NCBI GenBank assembly: GCA_965651815.1
Contig: CBFGTJ010000170.1
Coordinates: forward strand, 1 to 6,868
Reading direction: 5' to 3'
Source: CBFGTJ01 sp965651815
GTDB lineage: Bacteria; Actinomycetota; Acidimicrobiia; Acidimicrobiales; Microtrichaceae
Length of the DNA stretch: 6,868 bases
In this document: piece after piece, positions 1-5,859 of the stretch
Position numbering within the stretch: position 1 is the first letter of the stretch
How the letters are laid out: every line of letters begins with the position of its first letter
Position numbers and translations under genes: made by a program
Notes under the pieces: generated by a model
The model's database searches: none
What the model saw: the letters and a program-made list of their open reading frames with translations, nothing else
What the model was told of the DNA's origin: nothing

Positions 1-10
1 CCCCCCGACC

Positions 11-18
11 AGCGAGGA
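11..18 (+). promoter_or_regulatory. Ribosome binding site of the desaturase gene
   Basis: AGCGAGGA, with a GAGGA core, ends 3 bases before the ATG at 22. The spacing is short but it is the only purine-rich Shine-Dalgarno-like stretch available. The next in-frame ATG, at 34, has nothing comparable upstream, so this site favours the start at 22. The promoter must lie left of the window. Confidence 0.5.
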
Positions 19-21
19 CCC

Positions 22-1146
22 ATGACGACGACGATGGAACCCCAGGGCCGCACGGCGTCCCCCGAGACCCCCCAGGCCGCGCCCGCACCGGCCCAGGACC
101 TCGCGCAGGTCGACCTCGACGCGCTCGCCGCCGAGCTCGACGCGGTCCGCGAGGAGGTGCTCGCCTCGCTCGGCGAGGACGACGCGGCGTACATCCGCGG
201 GGTCATCCGGCTCCAGCGGACCCTGGAGCTCGCCGGGCGGGCCCTGCTCGCCGCCGGAGTGTTCCCCCCGGCGTGGGTGGCGGGGACGGCGGCGCTGTCG
301 TTGTCGAAGATCCTCGAGAACATGGAGATCGGGCACAACGTCATGCACGGCCAGTGGGACTGGATGCGTGACGAGGACGTCCACTCGACGACCTGGGAGT
401 GGGACAACGTCTGCCCCTCCCGGCAGTGGAAGCACACCCACAACCACGTGCACCACCAGTGGACCAACGTGGAGGGCCGGGACGGTGACATCGGCTACGG
501 GATCCTGCGGATCGACGACAGCCAGCCGTGGCGACCCCGCCACCTCGCCCAACCGCTGGTGTTCGTCGGGCTCGCGCTGCTGTTCGAGTACGGCGTGGGG
601 CTGCACGACGTCGAGATCGAGCTCGGCCGCTCGGGCAAGCAGCGGTCGACCCGGGACAAGCTGCGCGAGACCTTCGCCAAGGTCCGCTCGCAGGTCGTGA
701 AGGACTACGTGCTGTTCCCGGCGCTGCTCACGCCCCTCGGCCTGCCGTCGGTGCTCGCGGCGGCGAGCGGCGCCGCGGTGGCCAACGTCGTGCGCAACCT
801 CTGGTCGTTCGCGGTGATCTTCTGCGGCCACTTCCCCGACGGGGTGCGGATCTTCACCGAGGAGGAGGTCGAGGGCGAGTCCCGGGGCGGGTGGTACCGC
901 CGGCAGATCCTCGGCAGCGCGAACTTCGACGGCGGGCCCCTGATGCACCTGATGTCGGGCAACCTCGACCACCAGATCGAGCACCACCTCTTCCCCGACC
1001 TGCCCTCCAACCGGTACGCGCAGATCGCCCCGAAGGTGCGGGAGATCTGCGAGCGCCACGGGTTGCACTACAACACGGCGTCCTTCCCGAGGCAGTTCGG
1101 CACCGTGGTGCGCAAGGTGCTGCGCCTCTCGCTGCCGTTCGGCTGA
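22..1146 (+). CDS. Membrane fatty acid (acyl-CoA) desaturase, DesA3-like
   Basis: A complete 374-residue integral-membrane, di-iron fatty acid desaturase. The family puts a double bond into an acyl chain at the cytoplasmic membrane using O2 and electrons from a separate reductase. The histidine boxes are all present: HxxxH at 105-109 in GHNVMHGQWDW, HxxxHH at 140-145 in KHTHNHVHHQ, HxxxHH at 317-322 in DHQIEHHLFP, and an extra conserved His at 270 in CGHFPDG. Hydrophobic stretches at about 77-97, 178-194 and 229-268 fit the usual membrane hairpins between boxes. The first 30 or so residues are Ala/Pro-rich, probably disordered and not conserved. The GHNVMHGQ, WEWDNVCP and WKHTHN blocks resemble mycobacterial DesA3-type stearoyl-CoA delta-9 desaturases more than sphingolipid enzymes; exact regiospecificity is inference. 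No ferredoxin or oxidoreductase partner gene is visible beside it. It converges on the UdgB gene with a 25-base gap. Confidence 0.92.
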   Translation: MTTTMEPQGRTASPETPQAAPAPAQDLAQVDLDALAAELDAVREEVLASLGEDDAAYIRGVIRLQRTLELAGRALLAAGVFPPAWVAGTAALSLSKILENMEIGHNVMHGQWDWMRDEDVHSTTWEWDNVCPSRQWKHTHNHVHHQWTNVEGRDGDIGYGILRIDDSQPWRPRHLAQPLVFVGLALLFEYGVGLHDVEIELGRSGKQRSTRDKLRETFAKVRSQVVKDYVLFPALLTPLGLPSVLAAASGAAVANVVRNLWSFAVIFCGHFPDGVRIFTEEEVEGESRGGWYRRQILGSANFDGGPLMHLMSGNLDHQIEHHLFPDLPSNRYAQIAPKVREICERHGLHYNTASFPRQFGTVVRKVLRLSLPFG

Positions 1147-1171
1147 GCCCGCCGCCCGCGGGACCGCCCCG

Positions 1172-1873
1172 TCAGCCCGGCACGCCCGCGAGCTGCCGGG
1201 CGCGCTCGAACACGGCGTCGAGCATCTCCTCGGTGAGCTTGCCGGTGAAGGTGTTCTGCTGGCTGACGTGGTAGCAGCCGAGCAGCACGCGCCCGTCCGG
1301 GGCCACCGCCTCCACGCCGTGGCCGAACTTCGGCCGCCGGGCGAACCCGAGCAGCCGAGCCGCCTCGCCGAAGCCGAACGCGCCGAGCGCCACCACGACC
1401 CGGACCTCGGTGAGCAGCTCGAGCTCCCGCTCGAGGTACGGGCGGCAGTTGTCGCGCTCCTCGGGGGTCGGCTTGTTCGCCGGCGGCGCGCACCGCACGG
1501 GCGCGGTCACGTACGCGCCCCGCAGCTCCAGGCCGTCGTCGGCCGACACCGAGGTGGGCTGGTTCGCGAAGCCCGCCCTCCACAGCGCCCGGTACAGCCA
1601 GTCCCCGGAACGGTCTCCGGTGAACATGCGACCGGTTCGGTTCGCGCCGTGGGCGGCCGGCGCGAGGCCGACGACGAGCACCCTCGCGGCGTGGTCGCCG
1701 AAACCGGGCACCGGACGGCCCCAGTACTCCTGGTCGGCGAACGCGGCGCGCTTCTCGCGGGCGACCTGCTCGCGCCACTCGACCAGCCGCGGGCAGCGGC
1801 GGCACTCGACGACGACCTCGTCGAGCTCCTCGATCGTGCGCGTCGCCGCCAACTCCGCCTGGCCGGTGCCCAT
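1172..1873 (-). CDS. udgB: Uracil-DNA glycosylase family 5 (UdgB), 4Fe-4S type
   Basis: A 233-residue base-excision-repair enzyme. Family 5 glycosylases remove uracil and some other deaminated or oxidised bases from DNA, leaving an abasic site. Motif A, GLAPAAHGANRTGRMFTGD at 69-87, has Ala where most UDG families carry a catalytic Asp or Asn, the family-5 hallmark. Motif C is HVSQQNTFTG at 202-211. Four cysteines suited to a 4Fe-4S cluster are C24 and C27 (ECRRCPRL), C128 (VRCAPP) and C143 (DNCRPYL). Residue 203 is Val where many UDG-superfamily proteins have Pro; I am not sure how common this is within family 5. The frame is open upstream to 2056, but the ATG at 1873 is preferred: a TATGCT -10 element lies 8 bases upstream, and homologous sequence begins near ELDEVVVECRRC. 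A longer version would overlap the phosphatase gene. The gene is convergent with the desaturase and divergent from the phosphatase. Confidence 0.93.
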   Translation of the reverse strand: MGTGQAELAATRTIEELDEVVVECRRCPRLVEWREQVAREKRAAFADQEYWGRPVPGFGDHAARVLVVGLAPAAHGANRTGRMFTGDRSGDWLYRALWRAGFANQPTSVSADDGLELRGAYVTAPVRCAPPANKPTPEERDNCRPYLERELELLTEVRVVVALGAFGFGEAARLLGFARRPKFGHGVEAVAPDGRVLLGCYHVSQQNTFTGKLTEEMLDAVFERARQLAGVPG

Positions 1874-1881
1874 GGGCGCCG

Positions 1882-1887
1882 AGCATA
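1882..1887 (-). promoter_or_regulatory. -10 element of the udgB gene
   Basis: On the minus strand the hexamer reads TATGCT, matching the actinobacterial TANNNT -10 consensus. Eight bases separate it from the ATG at 1873. The first purine suited to initiation at normal distance is close to, or is, the A of that ATG, so the mRNA would be leaderless or nearly so. I see no convincing -35 hexamer at 16-18 bases. It shares its TA (1886-1887) with the divergent -10 of the phosphatase gene. Confidence 0.5.
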
Positions 1888-1891
1888 GGAT
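1886..1891 (+). promoter_or_regulatory. -10 element of the phosphatase gene, leaderless geometry
   Basis: TAGGAT fits TANNNT and is followed by exactly 7 bases and then ATG at 1899. That places the expected transcription start at 1898-1899, giving a leaderless mRNA. No -35 hexamer is evident. AGGAT could also be read as a weak Shine-Dalgarno, but both readings support the start at 1899. The alternative in-frame ATG at 1872 lies upstream of this element and overlaps the udgB start codon, so it is disfavoured. Confidence 0.6.
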
Positions 1892-1898
1892 CGCCCGG

Positions 1899-2549
1899 AT
1901 GGCCCGCCGATCCCCCAGGACCCCGCCACCGACGCTGCTGCTCCTCGTGCGCCACGGCCGGACCGGGACGACCGGCTCGGTGCTGCCCGGCCGTGCGCCG
2001 GGCCTCCACCTGTCCGAGCAGGGCGTCGCCGAGGCGGAGGCCGCGGCGGAGCGCATCGCCCGACTCGCCCCGGTCGACGCCGTCTACGCGTCACCCCTCG
2101 AGCGCACGAGGGAGACGGCCGCCCCGATCGCGAAGGCGACCGGCCGGCGTGTCCGCAAGGCGGAGGGGCTCCTCGAGTGCGACTTCGGCAGCTGGACCGG
2201 ACGCAAGCTCTCCGAGCTCCGCAAGCTCCCCGAGTGGGACCTCGTGCAGCGCCAACCCTCCCGCTTCCGCTTCCCCAGGGGCGAGTCGTTCGCCGAGATG
2301 CAGGCGCGCATGTGGGCGGAGCTGGAGCGGCTGGCGGCCGCGCACCCCGGCGGCAAGGTCGTCGCCGTGTCGCACGCGGACCCGATCAAGGCAGCCGTCG
2401 CCATGGCGGCCGGCGTGCACCTCGACCTGTTCCAGCGGATCGTCATCTCCCCCTGCTCGATCACGCCGCTGCTGCTGACCCACACCGGTCCGGTGGTGCT
2501 CGCGGTGAACTCGACGGGTGACGACCTCACGACCCTCGCACCCTCGTAG
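1899..2549 (+). CDS. Histidine phosphatase family protein (MSMEG_4193-type putative phosphomutase/phosphatase)
   Basis: A 216-residue histidine phosphatase-superfamily protein, a group that cleaves or transfers phosphate through a phosphohistidine. Visible motifs are LLLVRHGRT with R18-H19 (nucleophile His19), the SPLERTRET block at 65-73 with a phosphate-binding Arg, LLECDFGSWTG at 91-101 with Glu93 as likely proton donor, and VSHAD at 157-161 with the second catalytic His159. The length is normal for the family. It is the first of three same-strand genes, phosphatase, DUF3090, SCO1664-family kinase, a combination that in many actinobacteria lies near mshC. I know this neighbourhood from memory of the families. 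The substrate is unknown: a true phosphoglycerate mutase is unlikely in this subfamily, and a small-molecule phosphatase is more likely. Its stop codon TAG forms part of a -10-like hexamer for the next gene. Confidence 0.9.
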   Translation: MARRSPRTPPPTLLLLVRHGRTGTTGSVLPGRAPGLHLSEQGVAEAEAAAERIARLAPVDAVYASPLERTRETAAPIAKATGRRVRKAEGLLECDFGSWTGRKLSELRKLPEWDLVQRQPSRFRFPRGESFAEMQARMWAELERLAAAHPGGKVVAVSHADPIKAAVAMAAGVHLDLFQRIVISPCSITPLLLTHTGPVVLAVNSTGDDLTTLAPS

Positions 2550-2552
2550 TCT
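2547..2552 (+). promoter_or_regulatory. -10-like element before the DUF3090 gene
   Basis: TAGTCT fits TANNNT and begins with the TAG stop codon of the phosphatase gene. Eleven bases separate it from the ATG at 2564, which predicts a transcription start near 2558-2560 and a 4-6 base leader. No Shine-Dalgarno precedes the ATG, so an internal promoter giving a nearly leaderless mRNA is plausible. Because the stop codon itself supplies TAG, half of the match could be accidental. Confidence 0.4.
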
Positions 2553-2563
2553 GGTCCGCGGAC

Positions 2564-3106
2564 ATGGGTGCAGCCTTCGAGTTCGACGACCTGGACTCCT
2601 TCATCCCCGGGGCGGTGGGCGAGCCCGGCCGCCGGGTCTTCTACCTGCAGGCGCGCCGCGGCGAGCAGGTGGTGTCGTTCCGGCTGGAGAAGGAGCAGGT
2701 GGGCATGCTGGGCCGGTACCTCGGCCAGCTGGCCGGCGCGCTCGGCGCCGAGGAGCCCGAGCGCGACGTCGCAGGGCTCATCGAGCCGGTGACCCCCGCA
2801 TGGGTGGTCGGCACGATCTCGGTGGGCGTCGACGAGGTGAACCGCGTCATCCAGGTGACCACCGAGGAGCTGGTCCCCGAGGAGGTGCCCTTCGACCTGT
2901 CGGGCATGACCGAGGAGGACATCGACGACCTGCTCGAGCTCGACGAGCCGCCCGCCGGGGCCCAGGCGACCTTCACGCTCCGTGCGGCGCAGGCGGCCGC
3001 GTTCGCGGAGGCGGCCGACGAGCTGCTCGCCGCCGGCCGACCGCCGTGCCGCCTCTGCGGCAGGCCGATCGATCCCGAGGGTCACGCCTGCCCGCGCTGG
3101 AACTGA
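2564..3106 (+). CDS. DUF3090 family protein with C-terminal Cys/His cluster
   Basis: A 180-residue DUF3090 protein, an actinobacterial family of unknown function. The N-terminal block GEPGRRVFYLQARRGEQVVS at 19-38 and the following LEKEQVGMLG are typical of the family, as is the short C-terminal element CRLCGRPIDPEGHACPRWN at 162-180. That tail holds C162, C165, H174 and C176, a C-x2-C-x8-H-x-C arrangement that looks able to bind a metal such as zinc; metal binding is inference. The middle (about 102-130) is strongly acidic. There is no signal peptide or membrane segment, so it is probably cytosolic. It starts 14 bases after the phosphatase stop and ends 8 bases before the likely GTG start of the kinase-like gene, so translation of the last two is probably coupled. 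Constant grouping with a phosphatase and a kinase-like protein suggests a shared pathway; no function is known to me. Confidence 0.92.
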   Translation: MGAAFEFDDLDSFIPGAVGEPGRRVFYLQARRGEQVVSFRLEKEQVGMLGRYLGQLAGALGAEEPERDVAGLIEPVTPAWVVGTISVGVDEVNRVIQVTTEELVPEEVPFDLSGMTEEDIDDLLELDEPPAGAQATFTLRAAQAAAFAEAADELLAAGRPPCRLCGRPIDPEGHACPRWN

Positions 3107-3114
3107 GCGTCACC

Positions 3115-3903
3115 GTGGAACCGACCGGCGAGCTCGAGGACGACGAGGAGCTCGACGCCGGGGGGCCCGAGCCCTACGAGTACGACGCGACGGTCGGACC
3201 CGGCGATCCCTCCATGCCCGAGCTGCTGCGCTCGGGCCGCGTCGAGGTGCTGGGACACATGCCGTGGTCGTCGAACGCGACGTTCCTCGTGGAGGTGCAC
3301 CTCGACGGCGACCACGCACCGGCGGTCTACAAGCCGCAGCGGGGCGAGCGGCCGCTGTGGGACTTCCCGCCGGGGCTGTGGCGCAGGGAGGTCGCCGCCT
3401 ACGAGCTGTCCGAGGCGATGGGCGTGGGGCTCGTGCCCCCCACGGTGGAGCGCACCGACGCACCCGCCGGCCCCGGTTCGCTCCAGGCGTTCGTCCCCGC
3501 ACGGTTCGAGGAGCACTACTTCACGCTGCGCGACCGCGACGACCTCCAGCTGCCCCTGCGGCAGCTGTGCAGCTTCGACCTCGTCGCGAACTCCGCCGAC
3601 CGCAAGGGCGGCCACTGCCTCGTCGACGACGACGGCCGGCTGTGGGCGATCGACAACGGCCTGACCTTCCACGAGGACCCGAAGCTCCGCACGGTGCTGT
3701 GGGACTTCGCCGGTGAACCGCTGCCCGACGCGGTCGTCGCCTCGCTCGAACGGCTGCTCGACGCGGGCGTGCCGCCCCGGCTCACGGAGCTGCTGACCGG
3801 ACCCGAGGCGACGGGGGTGCTCGACCGGGCGCGGGCGCTGCTGTCCGCGGGGAGGTTCCCCCACGACCCGACCGGGCGCCGCTACCCCTGGCCGCTGGTC
3901 TGA
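3115..3903 (+). CDS. SCO1664 family protein, PI3/PI4-kinase-like fold
   Basis: About 262 residues, belonging to the SCO1664 family and related to the phosphatidylinositol 3/4-kinase catalytic domain; in bacteria the substrate is unknown. Visible kinase features are a strand with a candidate ATP-binding lysine, K73 in VYKPQRGERPLWDFP, a catalytic-loop-like block FDLVANSADRKGGH at 154-167 with D162-R-K164, and a metal-binding-like WAIDNGLTFH at 177-186 with D180. The family block GRVEVLGHMPWSSNATFLVE at 41-60 and a terminal RRYPWPLV are present. GTG at 3115 is chosen because it lies 8 bases after the DUF3090 stop and suits translational coupling, but it has no good Shine-Dalgarno. ATG at 3214 is an alternative; it would remove the first 33, strongly acidic, residues and still keep the conserved core. 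The frame stays open upstream to 2518, but only beneath the DUF3090 gene. In many relatives mshC follows; here a terminator-like hairpin and converging etfA follow. Confidence 0.88.
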   Translation: MEPTGELEDDEELDAGGPEPYEYDATVGPGDPSMPELLRSGRVEVLGHMPWSSNATFLVEVHLDGDHAPAVYKPQRGERPLWDFPPGLWRREVAAYELSEAMGVGLVPPTVERTDAPAGPGSLQAFVPARFEEHYFTLRDRDDLQLPLRQLCSFDLVANSADRKGGHCLVDDDGRLWAIDNGLTFHEDPKLRTVLWDFAGEPLPDAVVASLERLLDAGVPPRLTELLTGPEATGVLDRARALLSAGRFPHDPTGRRYPWPLV

Positions 3904-3930
3904 GCGGTCGGCCCCGGAGCCGGAGAACGC

Positions 3931-3962
3931 CGACGGCCCCGGCCGTGGGGCCGGGGCCGTCG
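3931..3962. terminator. Perfect GC-rich hairpin between convergent transcripts
   Basis: CGACGGCCCCGGCC (3931-3944) pairs without mismatch with GGCCGGGGCCGTCG (3949-3962) around a 4-base GTGG loop. It lies in the 81-base gap between the stops of the kinase-like gene and etfA, so it could serve both strands. Neither side carries a real U tract: TT at 3963-3964 on the plus strand, and GCGTTCT on the minus strand. It would therefore be a stem-only, actinobacterial-style terminator or an mRNA 3'-end stabiliser. Confidence 0.7.
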
Positions 3963-3984
3963 TTCGAGCTCGGTGCTGCTCGGC

Positions 3985-4947
3985 TCAGCGGGAGCGCAGC
4001 GCCTCGATGAGCTTGGGCATGACCTTGTGCACGTCGCCGACGATTCCGAGGTCGGCGACCGAGAAGATCGGCGCCTCCGGATCCTTGTTGATGGCGATGA
4101 TGTTCTTGGAGCCCTTCATGCCGACCAGGTGCTGGGTGGCACCCGAGATGCCGGCGGCGATGTACACGGTCGGCTTGACGACCTTGCCGGTCTGGCCGAT
4201 CTGGTACGAGTACGGCACCCAGCCGGCGTCGACGATCGCCCGCGACGCGCCCGGCGCGCCGTTCAGCAGCTTGGCGAGCTCCTCGACGAGCGAGAAGTTG
4301 TCCTTGTCGCCGAGGCCCCGGCCACCGGCGACGACGACCGCCGCGTCGTCGAGGCTCGGGCCGGTCTTCTCCTCGACGAACCGGTTCGTGACCGTCGCGG
4401 CGCCGGTCGCGCCGAGGTCGGGCACGGTCAGCTCCTCGACCGCAGCCGCGCCGCCGCCGGAGGGCTCCGCCGCGAACGACTTCGGGCGCACGAGGAAGAT
4501 GTTCGGCTTGTCGCTGGTGAACTTCGTGTAGACGTTCGTCGAGCCGCCGAAGATCTGCTCGAGGCCGGCGATCGCGCCGTCCCGCTCGACGAGGTCGACC
4601 ACGTTGGTGATGACGGGGGCGTCGATCTTCACCGACAGCCGGGCGGCCACGTCGCGGCCGTCGTAGCTGGTCGCGAGCAGCAGCGCGTCCGGGCCGTTGC
4701 CGGCCTCGATGGCCGCGGCGATGGCGGCGGCCACGGGGGCGCCGAGCAACTTGCCCTCGGTGCCGGGGACGGTGAGCACCTTCGTGGCGCCGTAGCTGCC
4801 GACCTCCTCGGCGATGTCACCGCCGGCCGCGGTCACGACCTCGACGGTGTCGGCGAGCGAACGTGCCTTGGTGAGGAGCTCGAGCGTGTTGTTGGAGACC
4901 TTGCCGTCGGTGGCCTCGGCGAACACCCAGATCTTGGAGATAGCCAT
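3985..4947 (-). CDS. etfA: Electron transfer flavoprotein alpha subunit
   Basis: A complete 320-residue EtfA. With EtfB it forms the soluble FAD heterodimer that takes electrons from acyl-CoA and related dehydrogenases and passes them to ETF-quinone oxidoreductase. The N-terminal domain (1 to about 155) starts ISKIWVFAEATDGKV. The C-terminal FAD domain shows VVAGGRGLG (205-213), PGASRAIVDAGW (232-243) with R236, SYQIGQTGK (247-255), GISGATQH (266-273), NKDPEAPIF (287-295) and DLGIVGDV (299-306), all standard FAD contacts. A Gly/Ala/Pro-rich linker at about 158-170 separates the domains. The length is normal. The start is fixed by a GAAGGAA Shine-Dalgarno 6 bases upstream. It is the second gene of an etfB-etfA operon with a 32-base gap. 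No dehydrogenase or ETF-QO gene is inside the window. Confidence 0.97.
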   Translation of the reverse strand: MAISKIWVFAEATDGKVSNNTLELLTKARSLADTVEVVTAAGGDIAEEVGSYGATKVLTVPGTEGKLLGAPVAAAIAAAIEAGNGPDALLLATSYDGRDVAARLSVKIDAPVITNVVDLVERDGAIAGLEQIFGGSTNVYTKFTSDKPNIFLVRPKSFAAEPSGGGAAAVEELTVPDLGATGAATVTNRFVEEKTGPSLDDAAVVVAGGRGLGDKDNFSLVEELAKLLNGAPGASRAIVDAGWVPYSYQIGQTGKVVKPTVYIAAGISGATQHLVGMKGSKNIIAINKDPEAPIFSVADLGIVGDVHKVMPKLIEALRSR

Positions 4948-4953
4948 GTGTCG

Positions 4954-4960
4954 TTCCTTC
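4954..4960 (-). promoter_or_regulatory. Ribosome binding site of etfA
   Basis: On the minus strand GAAGGAA lies 6 bases before the etfA ATG at 4947, the clearest Shine-Dalgarno in the window. It fits the pattern that the operon-internal gene uses a leader-based start while first genes of transcripts appear leaderless. Confidence 0.8.
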
Positions 4961-4979
4961 GTTCTCGTGGGTGTCGTAC

Positions 4980-5762
4980 TCAGATGATCTTCAGCTCGGC
5001 GAGGAAGTCCACGATCTTGCCGTGGCTCTCACCGTCGTCCTCGATGATCGTTCCGGCCTGGCGCTCCTCCGCGGCCGAGACCTCGATGATCTCCTGGCGT
5101 GCGCCGGCCCAGCCGACGGTGCCGGCGTCGATGCCGAGGTCCGCGAGGGTCACCTCGTCGACGGGCTTGGACTTGGCGGCCATGATCCCCTTGAACGACG
5201 GGTAGCGGGGCTCCACGACGCCGGCGGTCACGGACACGACGGCGGGCAGCGGGCACTCGACCTCGTCGTAGCCCGCCTCGGTCTGGCGCTGCACCTTGGC
5301 GGTGCCGCCGTCGATCGAGATCTCCTTGGCGAAGGTCACCGACGGGAGCGACATGAGCTCGGCGATCTGCTCGGGCACGGTGCCGGTGTAGCCGTCGGAG
5401 GACTCGGTCGCGGTGAGGATCAGGTCCGCGTCGCCGACGCGCTCGATCGCCTTGGCGAGGACCTTGGCGGTGCCCAGCGCGTCGGTGCCGGCGAGGGCGT
5501 CGTCGCTGACGAGCACCGCCTTGGCGGCGCCCATGGCCAGCGCGGTGCGAAGGCCCGACACCTCGTTGTTGGGAGCCATCGACACGAGGGTGACCTCGCC
5601 GCCGCCGGCGGCGTCGACCAGCTGCAGCGCCATCTCGACGCCGTAGCTGTCCGACTCGTCGAGGATCAACTTCCCGTCACGCTTCAGCGTCTTGGTCTCG
5701 GGGTCCAGGGATCCCGGGTCGGCCGGGTCCGGGATCTGCTTCACACACACGACGACGTTCAT
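4980..5762 (-). CDS. etfB: Electron transfer flavoprotein beta subunit
   Basis: A complete 260-residue EtfB, partner of EtfA. It starts with the family block MNVVVCVKQIPDPADP, followed by DESDSYGVEMALQL (35-48) and GTDALGTAKVLAKAI (92-106). ESSDGYTGTVPEQIAE at 120-135 lies in the nucleotide-binding part, and EPRYPSFKGIMAAK at 184-197 is the EtfB signature and recognition-loop region that docks on dehydrogenases. The 120-135 block does not look like the GDTAQVGP-type block I associate with bifurcating (second-FAD) ETFs, so an AMP-binding, non-bifurcating group I ETF is inferred. The frame is open far upstream (to 6377) only because it runs antisense to the lipid-kinase gene. The ATG at 5762 matches the family N-terminus and has a promoter-like element 7 bases upstream. 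It is the first gene of the etfB-etfA operon. Confidence 0.97.
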   Translation of the reverse strand: MNVVVCVKQIPDPADPGSLDPETKTLKRDGKLILDESDSYGVEMALQLVDAAGGGEVTLVSMAPNNEVSGLRTALAMGAAKAVLVSDDALAGTDALGTAKVLAKAIERVGDADLILTATESSDGYTGTVPEQIAELMSLPSVTFAKEISIDGGTAKVQRQTEAGYDEVECPLPAVVSVTAGVVEPRYPSFKGIMAAKSKPVDEVTLADLGIDAGTVGWAGARQEIIEVSAAEERQAGTIIEDDGESHGKIVDFLAELKII

Positions 5763-5769
5763 GCCGGGG

Positions 5770-5799
5770 ATTCTGTCGCGGGCTACCCGGCGGTAACAA
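5770..5799 (-). promoter_or_regulatory. Candidate promoter of etfB-etfA
   Basis: On the minus strand TTGTTA (5794-5799) is followed by 18 bases, CAGAAT (5770-5775), and 7 bases to the etfB ATG. The -10 keeps the key A and final T but has C at its first position. The -35 matches 4 of 6 bases of TTGACA. The predicted start at 5762-5763 would make a leaderless etfB mRNA, consistent with the absence of any Shine-Dalgarno before this ATG. Confidence 0.5.
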
Positions 5800-5859
5800 A
5801 AACTCGCGCCGGAAAGTTCTCGTCGCGGCGCGGATGTGCACGGAAGCGTCGGCCCTTGG

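Noticed and set aside
1147..1171. Small palindrome CCCGCGGG (1155-1162) as a terminator between the desaturase and udgB genes
   Set aside because: Eight bases with no loop and no U tract; common by chance at this GC content. The 25-base gap holds nothing else I can support.
1410..1898. Upstream extension of the phosphatase frame
   Set aside because: It lies antisense to udgB and is Ser/Arg-rich; the conserved domain starts just after 1899, where a -10 element and ATG are found.
2084..3085. Minus-strand frame opposite the phosphatase and DUF3090 genes
   Set aside because: It spans two well-supported genes on the other strand and shows only Arg/Leu/Gly/His-rich shadow composition.
3082..3864. 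Minus-strand frame opposite the kinase-like gene
   Set aside because: Shadow of the SCO1664-family gene; no conserved motif, no ribosome site.
3965..3972. Palindrome CGAGCTCG after the hairpin as an operator
   Set aside because: Short, self-complementary with no spacer, and similar GAGCTCG strings occur repeatedly in the coding regions.
3973..5205. Long open frame on the plus strand opposite etfA
   Set aside because: It is antisense to an unmistakable etfA and the end of etfB. Its low-complexity Arg/Gly/Val/Asp composition is that of a GC-rich shadow frame.
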